Source: Shimia marina (GTDB lineage: Bacteria > Pseudomonadota > Alphaproteobacteria > Rhodobacterales > Rhodobacteraceae). From it: 64,000 nucleotides of DNA. The notes beneath the pieces are model-generated. The model saw only the letters and a program-made list of their open reading frames with translations, did no database searches and had not been told where the DNA came from. The stretch spans positions 226,720 through 290,719 of the forward strand of contig NZ_CYPW01000024.1 in NCBI RefSeq assembly GCF_001458175.1. The letters are read 5' to 3'. Shown piece after piece: positions 52,497 through 61,157 of this stretch. Position 1 is the first letter of the stretch. The number at the start of each line of letters is the position of its first letter. The translations under genes were made by a program, and so were the position numbers.

Positions 52497-55334
52497 ATGT
52501 CTTTTGAGTCGCATATCACCCGCCTGCCACATGCCTATGATCCTGCCCTTGGGGCCGAAGCGCTGGAGGCTGTGCCCGGCCTATCAGGCGATCTGGCCAA
52601 GCTGATTTATGGGGTGGGGGGCTCCAGCCCCTATCTGAAGAGTCTGATCCATAAAGAGGCGACATGGCTGCCTGAGGCCTTGCAGGATGCGGATGCCGCA
52701 TTGGCCGCTTTGATGGCAGAGCTGCGGGCCGGGGCACCGGATCAGCGGCCCACCGCCTTACGTGCGGCCAAGCGCAGGGTGGCACTGTTGACGGCGCTGG
52801 CAGATGTGGCTGGGGTTTGGAGCTTGGAAAAGGTCACCGGGACCTTGACGGATTTTGCCGACCTAGCCAGCCAGCTGGCGCTGGAGGCCACCATTGGTGC
52901 GGAAATCCGGCGCAAGAAACTGCCGGGGGCCACCGAAGATGATATCCCCACAGCGGGGGGGATGGTCTCTATTGCCATGGGCAAAATGGGCGCGCATGAG
53001 CTGAACTACAGTTCTGATATTGATCTGATCTGCCTGTTTGACGAAACCCGCTTTGATCCGGATGACTATCACGATGCCCGCGCCAGTTTCATCCGGGCCA
53101 CACGCAAGATGGCCGCGATGCTCAACGACATCACCGGCGATGGTTATGTGTTTCGCACCGATCTGCGGCTGCGGCCTGATCCGGCGGTCACACCGGTCTG
53201 TATCGCCATGGAAACTGCGGAGCGCTATTATGAAAGTCTGGGGCGCACCTGGGAGCGGGCGGCCTATATCAAGGCGCGGCCTTCTGCGGGGGATCTGGCG
53301 GCAGGGCAGCGGTTTCTCACCACGTTGACGCCTTTTGTTTGGCGCAAACATCTGGATTTCGCGGCCATTCAGGACGCCCATGACATGCGGCTGCGCATTC
53401 GGGAGCACAAGGGCCTTGGCGGCGCGCTGGAGCTGGATGGGCACGACATGAAGCTTGGGCGCGGCGGCATTCGGGAAATCGAGTTTTTCACCCAGACCCG
53501 TCAGTTGATTGCGGGAGGACGGGATCCTTATCTGCGGGATCGTCACACAGTGCCGGGCCTGCGCAAGCTGGCGGCGCGCGGCTGGGTGCCTGAAGAAGTG
53601 GCTGAGGGGCTGGCGGATCACTACCGCTTTCATCGCGAGGTGGAGCACCGGATACAAATGGTGGGGGATGCGCAGACGCACCGTTTGCCCAAAGGGGCGG
53701 AAGGCTGGGGGCGCATTGCCGGCCTGATGGGGCGCGATGTGGCGGACATCCAAAACGAGCTGCGCCGCCGCATCGGCGAAGTGCATGAGATGACCGAAGG
53801 CTTTTTTGCGCCAGATGCCGCCTGTGCTGCGGATGCGGGGGAGGTTGCGCCGCATGCCTTTGATGAGCGCATTCTTGAGCGCTGGCAGACCTATCCGGCT
53901 CTGCGCAGCCCGCGGGCCGTGGAAATCTTCAAACGTGTACGCCCGGAGATGCTGCGGCGGCTGGCGCAGACGGCGCGGCCGGATGAGGCGCTTTTGGCGC
54001 TGGATGGCTTCCTGCGTGGTCTGCCCGCCGGGGTGCAGCTGTTTTCCCTGTTTGAAGCCAATCCGCAACTGATTGATCTTTTGGTGGATATTGTTGGTAC
54101 GGCACCAGCGCTGGCCCAGCATCTGTCGCGCAACTCGGGCGTGTTTGATGCAGTGATTGGGGGCAGTTTCTTCACCGGCTGGCCCGGTGTGAACGCCCTG
54201 ACGGAAGACCTGACAGAGCGGCTGGCGCGGGAGAGCGATTATGAGCATCAGCTTGACGGCGCGCGGCGCTGGGCCAAGGAATGGCAGTTCCGCATTGGCG
54301 TGCATCATCTGCGGGGGCTGATTGGTGCGGAGGAGGCCGGGCGGCAATATGCGGATCTGGCGGATGCGGTGCTGGCCGGGTTGTGGCAGCCGGTGGCGGA
54401 TCATTTTGCTCAAAAGCACGGGCCGATGCCGGGGCGCGGGGCCATGGTGCTTGGCATGGGGTCTCTTGGGGCGCAGCGTTTGAATGCGACCTCGGATCTG
54501 GATCTGATTGTGATTTATGATGCGGATGGTGTGGAGGCCTCTGAAGGTCGGCGGCCTCTGGCGGCGCGGCCTTATTATGCACGGTTCACACAGGCCTTGG
54601 TGACGGCGATCAGCGCGCCTATGGCACAGGGGCGGCTCTATGAGGTGGACATGCGCCTGCGCCCTTCGGGCACACAGGGGCCGGTTGCCACCTCCTTGCC
54701 CTCCTTTAAGAACTATCAGGAGAACGAGGCCTGGACCTGGGAGCATCTTGCGCTGACGCGGGCGCGCCCTGTGACCGGGGCACCGGCGTTGATGGCAGAG
54801 GTTGAAGCCTTTCGCCAAGAGGTGCTCAAAGCGGAAACTGGCACTGGCACTGAGGCTGGTGCGGGTACGGGGGCTGCGTGCGTGGGTGCCGATGTGGCAG
54901 AGATGCGGGGGCGGATTGCGGCGGCGAAGGCTCCGGATGGGCCTTGGGATGCCAAGATTGGCGCTGGGCGGCTTCAAGACATCGAACTGCTCAGTCAGAC
55001 AGCCGCGCTTCTTGCGGGCAGCCCGCGCCGCACAGTGACGCAGGGATTGCAGGCAGGTGTCGCAATTGGGTGGCTGAGCGCCGCTGAGTCCTCAGACCTT
55101 GCTACCACCTATCGGCTTTGTTGGCAGGTACAGCTGGCCTCCAAACTTCTGTCTGGCCAAACCATTGATCCGGACAGTATTGGGGAAGGTGGCCGCGCCT
55201 TCTTGCTGCGTGAGACTGGGGCGCAGGATATGGAGGCGTTGATGGCACATCTGCAGACGTCCTGCAGCACGGCGGCCAAGCTGATTGAAGATGCGCTCGC
55301 GCGGTGCGATGCGCTGCCCACTGGGGAGGTATAA
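52497..55334 (+). CDS. glnE: Bifunctional glutamine synthetase adenylyltransferase/deadenylylase
   Basis: The 945-residue protein is the usual GlnE length and has two nucleotidyltransferase domains. The first has its catalytic aspartates in NYSSDIDLICL (about 170-180), the second in NATSDLDLIVIYD (about 662-674); each is followed by a helical GlnD_UR_UTase region. It switches glutamine synthetase off and on by adding or removing AMP in response to PII. A short Gly/Thr/Glu/Ala-rich stretch (about 780-795) is a low-complexity insert. The next small gene starts one base after its stop. Confidence 0.96.
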   Translation: MSFESHITRLPHAYDPALGAEALEAVPGLSGDLAKLIYGVGGSSPYLKSLIHKEATWLPEALQDADAALAALMAELRAGAPDQRPTALRAAKRRVALLTALADVAGVWSLEKVTGTLTDFADLASQLALEATIGAEIRRKKLPGATEDDIPTAGGMVSIAMGKMGAHELNYSSDIDLICLFDETRFDPDDYHDARASFIRATRKMAAMLNDITGDGYVFRTDLRLRPDPAVTPVCIAMETAERYYESLGRTWERAAYIKARPSAGDLAAGQRFLTTLTPFVWRKHLDFAAIQDAHDMRLRIREHKGLGGALELDGHDMKLGRGGIREIEFFTQTRQLIAGGRDPYLRDRHTVPGLRKLAARGWVPEEVAEGLADHYRFHREVEHRIQMVGDAQTHRLPKGAEGWGRIAGLMGRDVADIQNELRRRIGEVHEMTEGFFAPDAACAADAGEVAPHAFDERILERWQTYPALRSPRAVEIFKRVRPEMLRRLAQTARPDEALLALDGFLRGLPAGVQLFSLFEANPQLIDLLVDIVGTAPALAQHLSRNSGVFDAVIGGSFFTGWPGVNALTEDLTERLARESDYEHQLDGARRWAKEWQFRIGVHHLRGLIGAEEAGRQYADLADAVLAGLWQPVADHFAQKHGPMPGRGAMVLGMGSLGAQRLNATSDLDLIVIYDADGVEASEGRRPLAARPYYARFTQALVTAISAPMAQGRLYEVDMRLRPSGTQGPVATSLPSFKNYQENEAWTWEHLALTRARPVTGAPALMAEVEAFRQEVLKAETGTGTEAGAGTGAACVGADVAEMRGRIAAAKAPDGPWDAKIGAGRLQDIELLSQTAALLAGSPRRTVTQGLQAGVAIGWLSAAESSDLATTYRLCWQVQLASKLLSGQTIDPDSIGEGGRAFLLRETGAQDMEALMAHLQTSCSTAAKLIEDALARCDALPTGEV

Positions 55335-55335
55335 T

Positions 55336-55605
55336 ATGGACCTGTCGCACTGCGATCCCAAAGGATTGATACACGAAAGCTATCGCATCGAAGGCATCAC
55401 TGCGGCGGAGTGCCGTTCCATTTTTCTGGATTGGGCTTTGTCGGTGCCGGAGGGGATCGACAGTCGGGATGCGATTGAGGTACTTTTGTCAGCATTCGCT
55501 GCACAGGCACCTGACCATCCCATGACACAGGTCCTGCAAGACGGCCGCGTAAAGATGGCGAACCCTCGCCGTCGTGGCGGCTGGCGCAGCCGTCCAAGAG
55601 ATTGA
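55336..55605 (+). CDS. Small conserved hypothetical protein coupled to glnE
   Basis: The 89-residue soluble protein starts MDLSHCDPKGLIHESYRIEG at 55336, one base after the glnE stop, with GGAGG six bases upstream inside glnE. This tight coupling supports a real gene. It has a helical middle (AAECRSIFLDWALSVPEGID) and a basic C-terminus (ANPRRRGGWRSRPRD). I recall similar proteins in this family, without known function. Confidence 0.85.
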   Translation: MDLSHCDPKGLIHESYRIEGITAAECRSIFLDWALSVPEGIDSRDAIEVLLSAFAAQAPDHPMTQVLQDGRVKMANPRRRGGWRSRPRD

Positions 55606-55834
55606 AAATCAAATAACTTAAATGACCTAAACCCAGCCAATTAAACGCCAGGCATTTGGTCCTAAGCCGCAAGTGTTTTGGGAGTAACTTGATGTCTCAA
55701 GCGCGTTGCGACGTGTTTGAGTAAAACTTTAACAATTCCCCCGAATGGTCCCTCAGCTGTCGCAATCCCGCCCCATTTCGTCAGCATTGTGACGATGGAA
55801 CTAACAGAGACCCAAACGGTCTGAGGAGTGGGAA

Positions 55835-56536
55835 ATGACTTTAGTACGTGTGATCGCAGCGATGGTTTTGGGGCTGGGTGTGAGCGCTTGTGCCTCGGTC
55901 GAAACCGCGAGCCGGAACCTGCCCTATGAGGCCGCGCCCAGCGGGCTTGTGGCGCCGGCGCCGTCCTATCAGTTGGCCGGTTTTGACGTTTCTGTACCCA
56001 AGACACTCGTGGTGTCGGAATCCAATATGTATTACCCGGGGGGCGATATCGTCTGGCGCGGTGAAGCCTATGGCAATCGTCATGAGCAGGTGCAGGCGAT
56101 CTTTGAAGAGAGCCTGCGTCTAGGGGCGGGGCCTCTGGATGGGATCAAACCGGTCAAAGTAGAGATCGAAGTGGCCCGCTTTCACGCTTTGACCGAAAAA
56201 ACGCGCTACACCGTGGGCGGTGTGCACTCCATCAGCTTTACCATGACCATTATCGACCCTGATACCGGCGTGGTCCTGCGCGGCCCCAAGCCGATCAAGG
56301 CGAGTCTTGTGGGCTATGGCGGGCAGAAGGCCGTAGTGGCGGAATCCCGTGGTCTGACACAGAAGTACCGTATCACACAGCATCTGGCACGGGTCGTGCG
56401 CGAAGAGCTGACCAAAGCGGAGGGCTTTGTGGCCCCTGAGCGCGGCGTCACGCAATCTATTCGCCCGTTGGAGCCGATTGGCACGCAGCTGACATCCCCA
56501 TCCCCAGCCGCATCCTCGGTGGCCGCACAGGGCTGA
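55835..56536 (+). CDS. Putative lipoprotein (DUF6778-like)
   Basis: The 233-residue protein has a signal peptide with lipobox VSAC (Cys19), so it is probably lipid-anchored in the envelope. The mature part begins with a proline/alanine-rich stretch and then a mixed alpha/beta domain (about 50-200) with WRGEAYGNRHEQVQAIFEES and GVHSISFTMTIIDPDTG. I associate it with a Rhodobacteraceae lipoprotein family of unknown role. AGGAG precedes the ATG. Confidence 0.82.
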   Translation: MTLVRVIAAMVLGLGVSACASVETASRNLPYEAAPSGLVAPAPSYQLAGFDVSVPKTLVVSESNMYYPGGDIVWRGEAYGNRHEQVQAIFEESLRLGAGPLDGIKPVKVEIEVARFHALTEKTRYTVGGVHSISFTMTIIDPDTGVVLRGPKPIKASLVGYGGQKAVVAESRGLTQKYRITQHLARVVREELTKAEGFVAPERGVTQSIRPLEPIGTQLTSPSPAASSVAAQG

Positions 56537-56611
56537 ACGCGGCCCAAGAGAGAGGAGCGTGAGGCGCCAACAGGGCTTTTCACACCTCAAAGAACACAGT
56601 AGGAGGGCGGC

Positions 56612-57823
56612 ATGTCTATGCCGTCCTCTTTTGCGTCTGAACGCCCCGTCGTACGTCTGAAACCCAAAGCCAATGCTCGTGCCATCCGGCATGGGTTTCC
56701 TTGGGTCTATGACAATGAGCTGGTCACCGATCGGCGCACCAAAGCGCTGGCGCCGGGCACCATTGCGGTGCTGGAAGATGACAAGCGTGACCCCATGGGG
56801 CTTGTGGCCACCAACAGCCACAGCAAGATTTTCTGTCGGATGCTGGAGCGCGATTTGGACGCGCAGATCGATCAGGCCTGGTTTGAGGCGAAGTTTGCCC
56901 GCGCGCTTGCGATGCGGGAGCGGCTCTATCCCAGCCCGTTTTACCGCCTGATCCATGCTGAGGCTGATGGTCTGCCCGGTGTGGTGGTGGATCGTTTTGG
57001 CGAGGTTTGCGTGGTGCAACCCAATGCCGCCTGGGCGGATACGTTGATTGAACCGCTAGTTGCGGCGCTGGTTGCGGTGACCGGGGTGTCCTGTGTGATT
57101 ATGAACGGCAGCGGGCGTGCGCGCAGTCTGGAAGGGCTGGAGGAGCGCATGGAGGTCATGGTCGGGCAGGCCCCGGCAGGCCCCGTGCCGGTGAAAATGA
57201 ATGGGGCCACCTATATGGCCGACCTGACCGGAGGGCAGAAGACCGGGCTGTTTTATGATCAGCGACCCAACCATGCGTTTGCGGCACAGCTTTGCAAGGA
57301 TGCAAAGGTTTTGGATGTATTCTCCCATGTGGGCGGGTTTTCTCTGGCCGCTCTGGCCGGTGGTGCAGCCCATGCCACCGCGGTGGATGGCTCTACGGCG
57401 GCGCTGGAACTGGCGCAGGCGGGGGCTGCGGCGGCGGGCGTGGAGGCGCGTTTTGACACGCGTAAGGGCGATGCCTTTGAGGTTTTGACAGCGCTTCAGG
57501 AAGAAGGGGCGCAGTTTGATGTGGTGATTTGTGATCCGCCAGCCTTTGCGCCCTCCAAAGCGGCGCTGGAAAAAGGATTGCGGGCCTATGAGCGCGTGGC
57601 ACGTCTGGCTGCGCCGCTGGTGGCAGAGGGGGGCTATCTGGGTTTGTGTTCCTGTTCACATGCCGCAGATGTGGCGCGCTTTCGAGGCGCAAGCCTGCGC
57701 GGGATTGGCCGGGCCGGGCGGCATGCGCAGCTTTTGCACACCGGCTTTGCGGGGGCGGACCACCCTTTGATGCCGCAGCTTGCGGAAAGTGGTTATCTGA
57801 AATCTCTGTTCTTCCGTCTGTGA
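56612..57823 (+). CDS. RlmI-type SAM-dependent RNA methyltransferase
   Basis: The 403-residue protein has an N-terminal PUA domain (about 14-80) and a C-terminal Rossmann methyltransferase (about 190-400). SAM motif I is VLDVFSHVGGFSLAALAGG, and CDPPAFAPSK is the NPPY-like motif IV. GLFYDQRPNH is typical of RlmI/RlmK-like 23S rRNA m5C enzymes. The exact RNA target is unknown. AGGAGG precedes the ATG. A PIN-domain gene begins 8 bases after its stop, so both are probably cotranslated. Confidence 0.92.
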   Translation: MSMPSSFASERPVVRLKPKANARAIRHGFPWVYDNELVTDRRTKALAPGTIAVLEDDKRDPMGLVATNSHSKIFCRMLERDLDAQIDQAWFEAKFARALAMRERLYPSPFYRLIHAEADGLPGVVVDRFGEVCVVQPNAAWADTLIEPLVAALVAVTGVSCVIMNGSGRARSLEGLEERMEVMVGQAPAGPVPVKMNGATYMADLTGGQKTGLFYDQRPNHAFAAQLCKDAKVLDVFSHVGGFSLAALAGGAAHATAVDGSTAALELAQAGAAAAGVEARFDTRKGDAFEVLTALQEEGAQFDVVICDPPAFAPSKAALEKGLRAYERVARLAAPLVAEGGYLGLCSCSHAADVARFRGASLRGIGRAGRHAQLLHTGFAGADHPLMPQLAESGYLKSLFFRL

Positions 57824-57830
57824 GCCTGAT

Positions 57831-58382
57831 GTGAAACGTCTTCTGCTGGACACCTGCGTGCTTTATCCGACCGTGATGCGGGAGGTGCTGTTGGGGGTGG
57901 CGGCGACAGGAGCGTTTGAGCCGCAATGGTCGGTCCGGATCTTGGAGGAGTGGGCACGGGCCGCGCGCAAGATTGGCCCCACAGGAGAGCCGCAGGCACG
58001 CCGTGAGATCGCGCTTCTGACGGCGGCCTGGCCCAAGGCGGCAATCACCTGGAAGCCCTCGCTTGAGGCGCGTCTTGTTCTGCCTGACCCGCATGATGCG
58101 CATGTGCTGGCGGCGGCCATTGCGGGCTCCAGCGATGCGATTGTCACGGTCAACGCGAAAGATTTTCCACGTCAGACTTTGGCCGAAGAAGGGCTTTTGC
58201 GGCTTGCGCCCGATGAGTTGTTGCGCGGGTGTTGGGCCGAGGATCCGGACGGGGTGGCACAGGTCTGTGAGGCGGTGCGACTGGAGGCGGAGCGGCTCAG
58301 CGGGGCCACATGGGGGATGCGCGCGCTGCTGAAGAAAGCACGCCTGCCCAAACTGGCCAAGGCAGTGAGTGCTGCGGGGTAA
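57831..58382 (+). CDS. PIN-domain protein
   Basis: The 183-residue protein starts at GTG 57831 and has a PIN-like fold with Asp7 in LLLDTCVLYP, acidic residues in LPDPHDAHVLAAAI (about 85-97) and VNAKDFP. PIN domains are RNases, often toxins, but no antitoxin gene is adjacent. It is coupled to an RNA methyltransferase, and I recall this pair as conserved in the family. An RNA-processing role is more likely than a toxin role. The C-terminal third (about 120-183) is an added helical region. Confidence 0.88.
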   Translation: MKRLLLDTCVLYPTVMREVLLGVAATGAFEPQWSVRILEEWARAARKIGPTGEPQARREIALLTAAWPKAAITWKPSLEARLVLPDPHDAHVLAAAIAGSSDAIVTVNAKDFPRQTLAEEGLLRLAPDELLRGCWAEDPDGVAQVCEAVRLEAERLSGATWGMRALLKKARLPKLAKAVSAAG

Positions 58383-58420
58383 CCTCGGAGAGGGCGCGTG
58401 CAGCGCAGGCGTGCGATGAG

Positions 58421-58480
58421 GAGGGGCTTTGCCCCGTCACAGCAGGCTGTGCTCCCCAGGATATTTTTCTCAAGAGGAAG
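58421..58480 (+). repeat. Dispersed structured repeat, copy C
   Basis: GGGGC-TTT-GCCCC hairpin, CACAGC-AG-GCTGTG hairpin, then CTCCCCAGGATATTT and CAAGAGGAAG. The last part is identical to copy A. It lies between convergent PIN and M48 genes. Confidence 0.75.
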
Positions 58481-58482
58481 GC

Positions 58483-59175
58483 TCAGGGTGTGGGGATGCC
58501 CCAGTCCGATTCGAGTTTTTCGATGGCTTTGATGCGCTCTTCGGTTTTGGGGTGGCTGAGCAGCCAGGCGGGGGTGGTGGCGCCGTGGGCACCTGTGAGA
58601 TGGGCCAGCTTGTCAAAGAGGCTTTTCTGCGCAGAGGTGCCAATGCCTGATTTGACCAGCAGGGCGGCGGCATAAGCATCTGCTTCAAATTCATCTGCGC
58701 GCGAAAGCCGTGCCATCAGCAGAGATAGTGCGGCCCCTGATAGCAGCGCGCCAAGGCCGGGCAGGAAACGGTTGAGTACCATGGCCAGCGCTGTGCGTAG
58801 GGCGTTTTGCCCAGAAAAATCAATCATGCGGCGGCGGGCATGGCCCAAGGCAACATGGCCGAGCTCATGGGCAATGACGCTGGCCATTTCCTCGGCGGTG
58901 ACATCGCCTGCGCGATATTTTTGATAAAAGCCGCGGGTGAGGTAGATTTTGCCATCGGGCGCGGCGAGGCCATTCACCGGCTCGATCTCATAGATGTGTA
59001 CGCGGATGCGGGGCAAATCGAGCGCCTTGGCCATGCGCGCGATCAGCGGCGCAAGCTGGGGATCTGCCAGTTCCGATGACTTTGCAGCCAGCTCTTTATT
59101 GGTACGCCATGCGGAAAACCTGAAGGTCAAAATCCCCATGACAAGGGCCAGCAAAATGGGCGTCAGTTTGATCAT
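58483..59175 (-). CDS. M48-family metallopeptidase
   Basis: The 230-residue protein has an N-terminal membrane anchor (about 5-22), a zinc site HELGH in SVIAHELGHVALGH (about 103-107) and a third ligand in RADEFEADAYA (about 160). A hydrophobic region at about 128-155 may be a second membrane segment. It resembles small HtpX/Oma1-like proteases that degrade faulty membrane proteins. There is no TPR part, in contrast to the M48 protein at 17.4-18.8 kb. No clear ribosome site precedes the start at 59175. Confidence 0.9.
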   Translation of the reverse strand: MIKLTPILLALVMGILTFRFSAWRTNKELAAKSSELADPQLAPLIARMAKALDLPRIRVHIYEIEPVNGLAAPDGKIYLTRGFYQKYRAGDVTAEEMASVIAHELGHVALGHARRRMIDFSGQNALRTALAMVLNRFLPGLGALLSGAALSLLMARLSRADEFEADAYAAALLVKSGIGTSAQKSLFDKLAHLTGAHGATTPAWLLSHPKTEERIKAIEKLESDWGIPTP

Positions 59176-59292
59176 GGGAGAGATATGGGCCTCAGGGCGG
59201 TGCGGTGCAAGCTATGTGAAGCGGCAGGTGGTCTCTACGTCACATGCTGTGGGATGTTGACGCTGTTTGAAACGGCTGCCTAGGGTGGGGGC

Positions 59293-59757
59293 ATGAAGGA
59301 TATAAAAACAACGTGTGAGTGTGGGCGGACGCACATCAAATTGCATGCGGCGCCGCGTGTGCGATTTCGCTGCCATTGTACAAAATGCCAGGCTGTGTAT
59401 GGCGCGCACTATGCGGATGCTTTGCTGTTTCGTCGAGGACAGGTGCGGGCGGAAGAGCCCGACAGTTTGAAGTGGATCAAGACCATGCGGCCGTCGCCTC
59501 TCTCGCGTGGGGTGTGTCGGCATTGTGATCAGCCGATGTTGGGCCTCCTGTTTGGGGTGTTCAATATTGTGCCCTCGGACAGGCTTTCTGATCTGGCACT
59601 GCCGCCGGTGTCTTGTGACATCTACTATGGCACGCGGGTGCGCGATCTGGCGGATAATATCCCAAAACATCTCGGTGCGGTGGCCAGCTATGTGGGGCTG
59701 ACACTGCCAGTGATGCAGGTTTTGGCTCTGCCGGGGAAGCGATTGCCGCAGAATTGA
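59293..59757 (+). CDS. GFA/CENP-V-like zinc domain protein (DUF6151-like)
   Basis: The 154-residue protein has the zinc-binding cysteine set of the GFA family: CECG near the start, CHCTKC (about 28-33) and CRHC (about 75-78). This fold is shared with glutathione-dependent formaldehyde-activating proteins, but activity of this branch is unknown. GTGGGGGC lies before the ATG. It stands alone between convergent and divergent neighbours. Confidence 0.85.
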   Translation: MKDIKTTCECGRTHIKLHAAPRVRFRCHCTKCQAVYGAHYADALLFRRGQVRAEEPDSLKWIKTMRPSPLSRGVCRHCDQPMLGLLFGVFNIVPSDRLSDLALPPVSCDIYYGTRVRDLADNIPKHLGAVASYVGLTLPVMQVLALPGKRLPQN

Positions 59758-59792
59758 GCAGGCATGAAGGCGGAGCGGCGTGCCGAAGGCTG

Positions 59793-60977
59793 TTAGCGGG
59801 TCAGCTCACGCATGCCACGTTCCAGCCCCTCTAGCGTCATGGGCACCATGCGGTCCTCAAAGATTTCGCGGATCATGCTGATGGAATGGGTGTATTGCCA
59901 GTGGGTTTCTGGCACCGGGTTGATCCAGAGATTTGAGCCCCACTGATCCTGCGCGCGTTCCAACCAGACCTGCCCGGCTTCCTGATTCCAATGTTCATTG
60001 GCCCCGCCGGGATAGGCGATTTCATAGGGCGACATGGAGGCGTCACCCACAAAGATGCATTTGTAATCCGGCCCATAGGTGCGCAGGACTTCATGGGTAG
60101 GTGTCTGATCGTTCCAGCGGCGCTGATTGTTGCGCCACACGCCTTCATAGAGGCAGTTGTGGAAGTAGTAGTATTCCAGATGTTTGAACTCGGCACGGGC
60201 GGCGGAGAACAGCTCTTCCACCACTTTGATATGCGGATCCATCGAGCCGCCCACATCCAGAAACAGCAGCACTTTTACTGCGTTGTGACGTTCGGGGCGG
60301 GTTTTGACATCCAGATAGCCATGTTCGGCGGTGGCGCGGATGGTGTTGTCCAGATCGAGCTCTTCGGAGGCCCCTTCGCGGGCCCAGCGGCGCAAGCGTT
60401 TGAGCGCCACTTTGATGTTGCGGGTACCCAATTCAACCGTGTCGTCAAAATTGCGGAACTCGCGTTTGTCCCAGACTTTCACGGCGCGTTGATGGCGGCT
60501 TTCTTTCTGGCCGATGCGCACGCCTTCGGGGTTGTAGCCATAGGCACCAAAGGGGCTGGTTCCGGCGGTGCCGATCCATTTATTGCCGCCCTGATGGCGG
60601 CCTTCCTGCTCTTTGAGGCGCTCCTGCAGGGTTTCCATGAGCTTGTCAAAGCCGCCCATGGCCTCAATCTCGGCCATTTCTTCCGCGCTGAGATGTTTTT
60701 CGGCCATCTTGCGCAGCCATTCCTCGGGAATGTCCACAGCCTCCAGAACATCCTGTGCGGAAATCTCTGCAAGACCATCGAAGGTCATGGCAAAGGCGCG
60801 GTCGAATTTGTCGATGTTGCGCTCGTCCTTCACCATGATGGTGCGCGCCAGATAGTAGAAGCTTTCCACATCATAGGTGGCGAGGCCAGCGCGCAGCCCT
60901 TCAAGAAAACCTAAGAATTCGCGTAGCGACACAGGCACACGGGCGGCTCGCAGGTTTTCAAAGAAGGGTAGAAACAT
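59793..60977 (-). CDS. VWA-domain protein (CoxE-like), MoxR partner
   Basis: The 394-residue protein has a helical N-terminal half (about 1-130) and a von Willebrand A domain (about 230-390) with the metal-site motif DVGGS at 241-245 (DxGxS). Such proteins work with MoxR AAA+ ATPases to mature metalloenzymes or other complexes. It begins 6 bases after the stop of a 55-residue membrane protein and is the last gene of a run headed by a MoxR gene. No signal peptide is present. Confidence 0.92.
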   Translation of the reverse strand: MFLPFFENLRAARVPVSLREFLGFLEGLRAGLATYDVESFYYLARTIMVKDERNIDKFDRAFAMTFDGLAEISAQDVLEAVDIPEEWLRKMAEKHLSAEEMAEIEAMGGFDKLMETLQERLKEQEGRHQGGNKWIGTAGTSPFGAYGYNPEGVRIGQKESRHQRAVKVWDKREFRNFDDTVELGTRNIKVALKRLRRWAREGASEELDLDNTIRATAEHGYLDVKTRPERHNAVKVLLFLDVGGSMDPHIKVVEELFSAARAEFKHLEYYYFHNCLYEGVWRNNQRRWNDQTPTHEVLRTYGPDYKCIFVGDASMSPYEIAYPGGANEHWNQEAGQVWLERAQDQWGSNLWINPVPETHWQYTHSISMIREIFEDRMVPMTLEGLERGMRELTR

Positions 60978-60983
60978 CTTGGA

Positions 60984-61151
60984 TCACACAGACATACGAT
61001 GGACGAAGAGGGTGACGAACAGGCCCAGCATAGCAAAAATCATCGCGTAGACGACGGCGTATTGCAGGATGTCGAGCCTTTTGCCGCCACGTTTTGCAGC
61101 GAGAGCGCCGCCGAGAATTGCGCCAATCAGGGCGCCAAAAATCACAAACAT
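60984..61151 (-). CDS. Hidden small membrane protein (55 residues)
   Basis: The frame begins MFVIFGALIGAILGGALAAK and ends FVHRMSV. It has two hydrophobic segments (about 1-19 and 31-50) with a basic loop KRGGKR between them, so it should span the membrane twice as a hairpin. It begins 6 bases after the DUF2927 gene stop and ends 6 bases before the VWA start, filling that gap almost exactly. This packing argues for a real gene. The ribosome site is weak (AAGAGA), so coupling to the upstream gene is likely. Confidence 0.8.
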   Translation of the reverse strand: MFVIFGALIGAILGGALAAKRGGKRLDILQYAVVYAMIFAMLGLFVTLFVHRMSV

Positions 61152-61157
61152 CGTCTC

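Noticed and set aside
52863..54977. A 704-codon open frame opposite glnE
   Set aside because: glnE on the plus strand is full length with both catalytic motifs; the opposite frame is a shadow.
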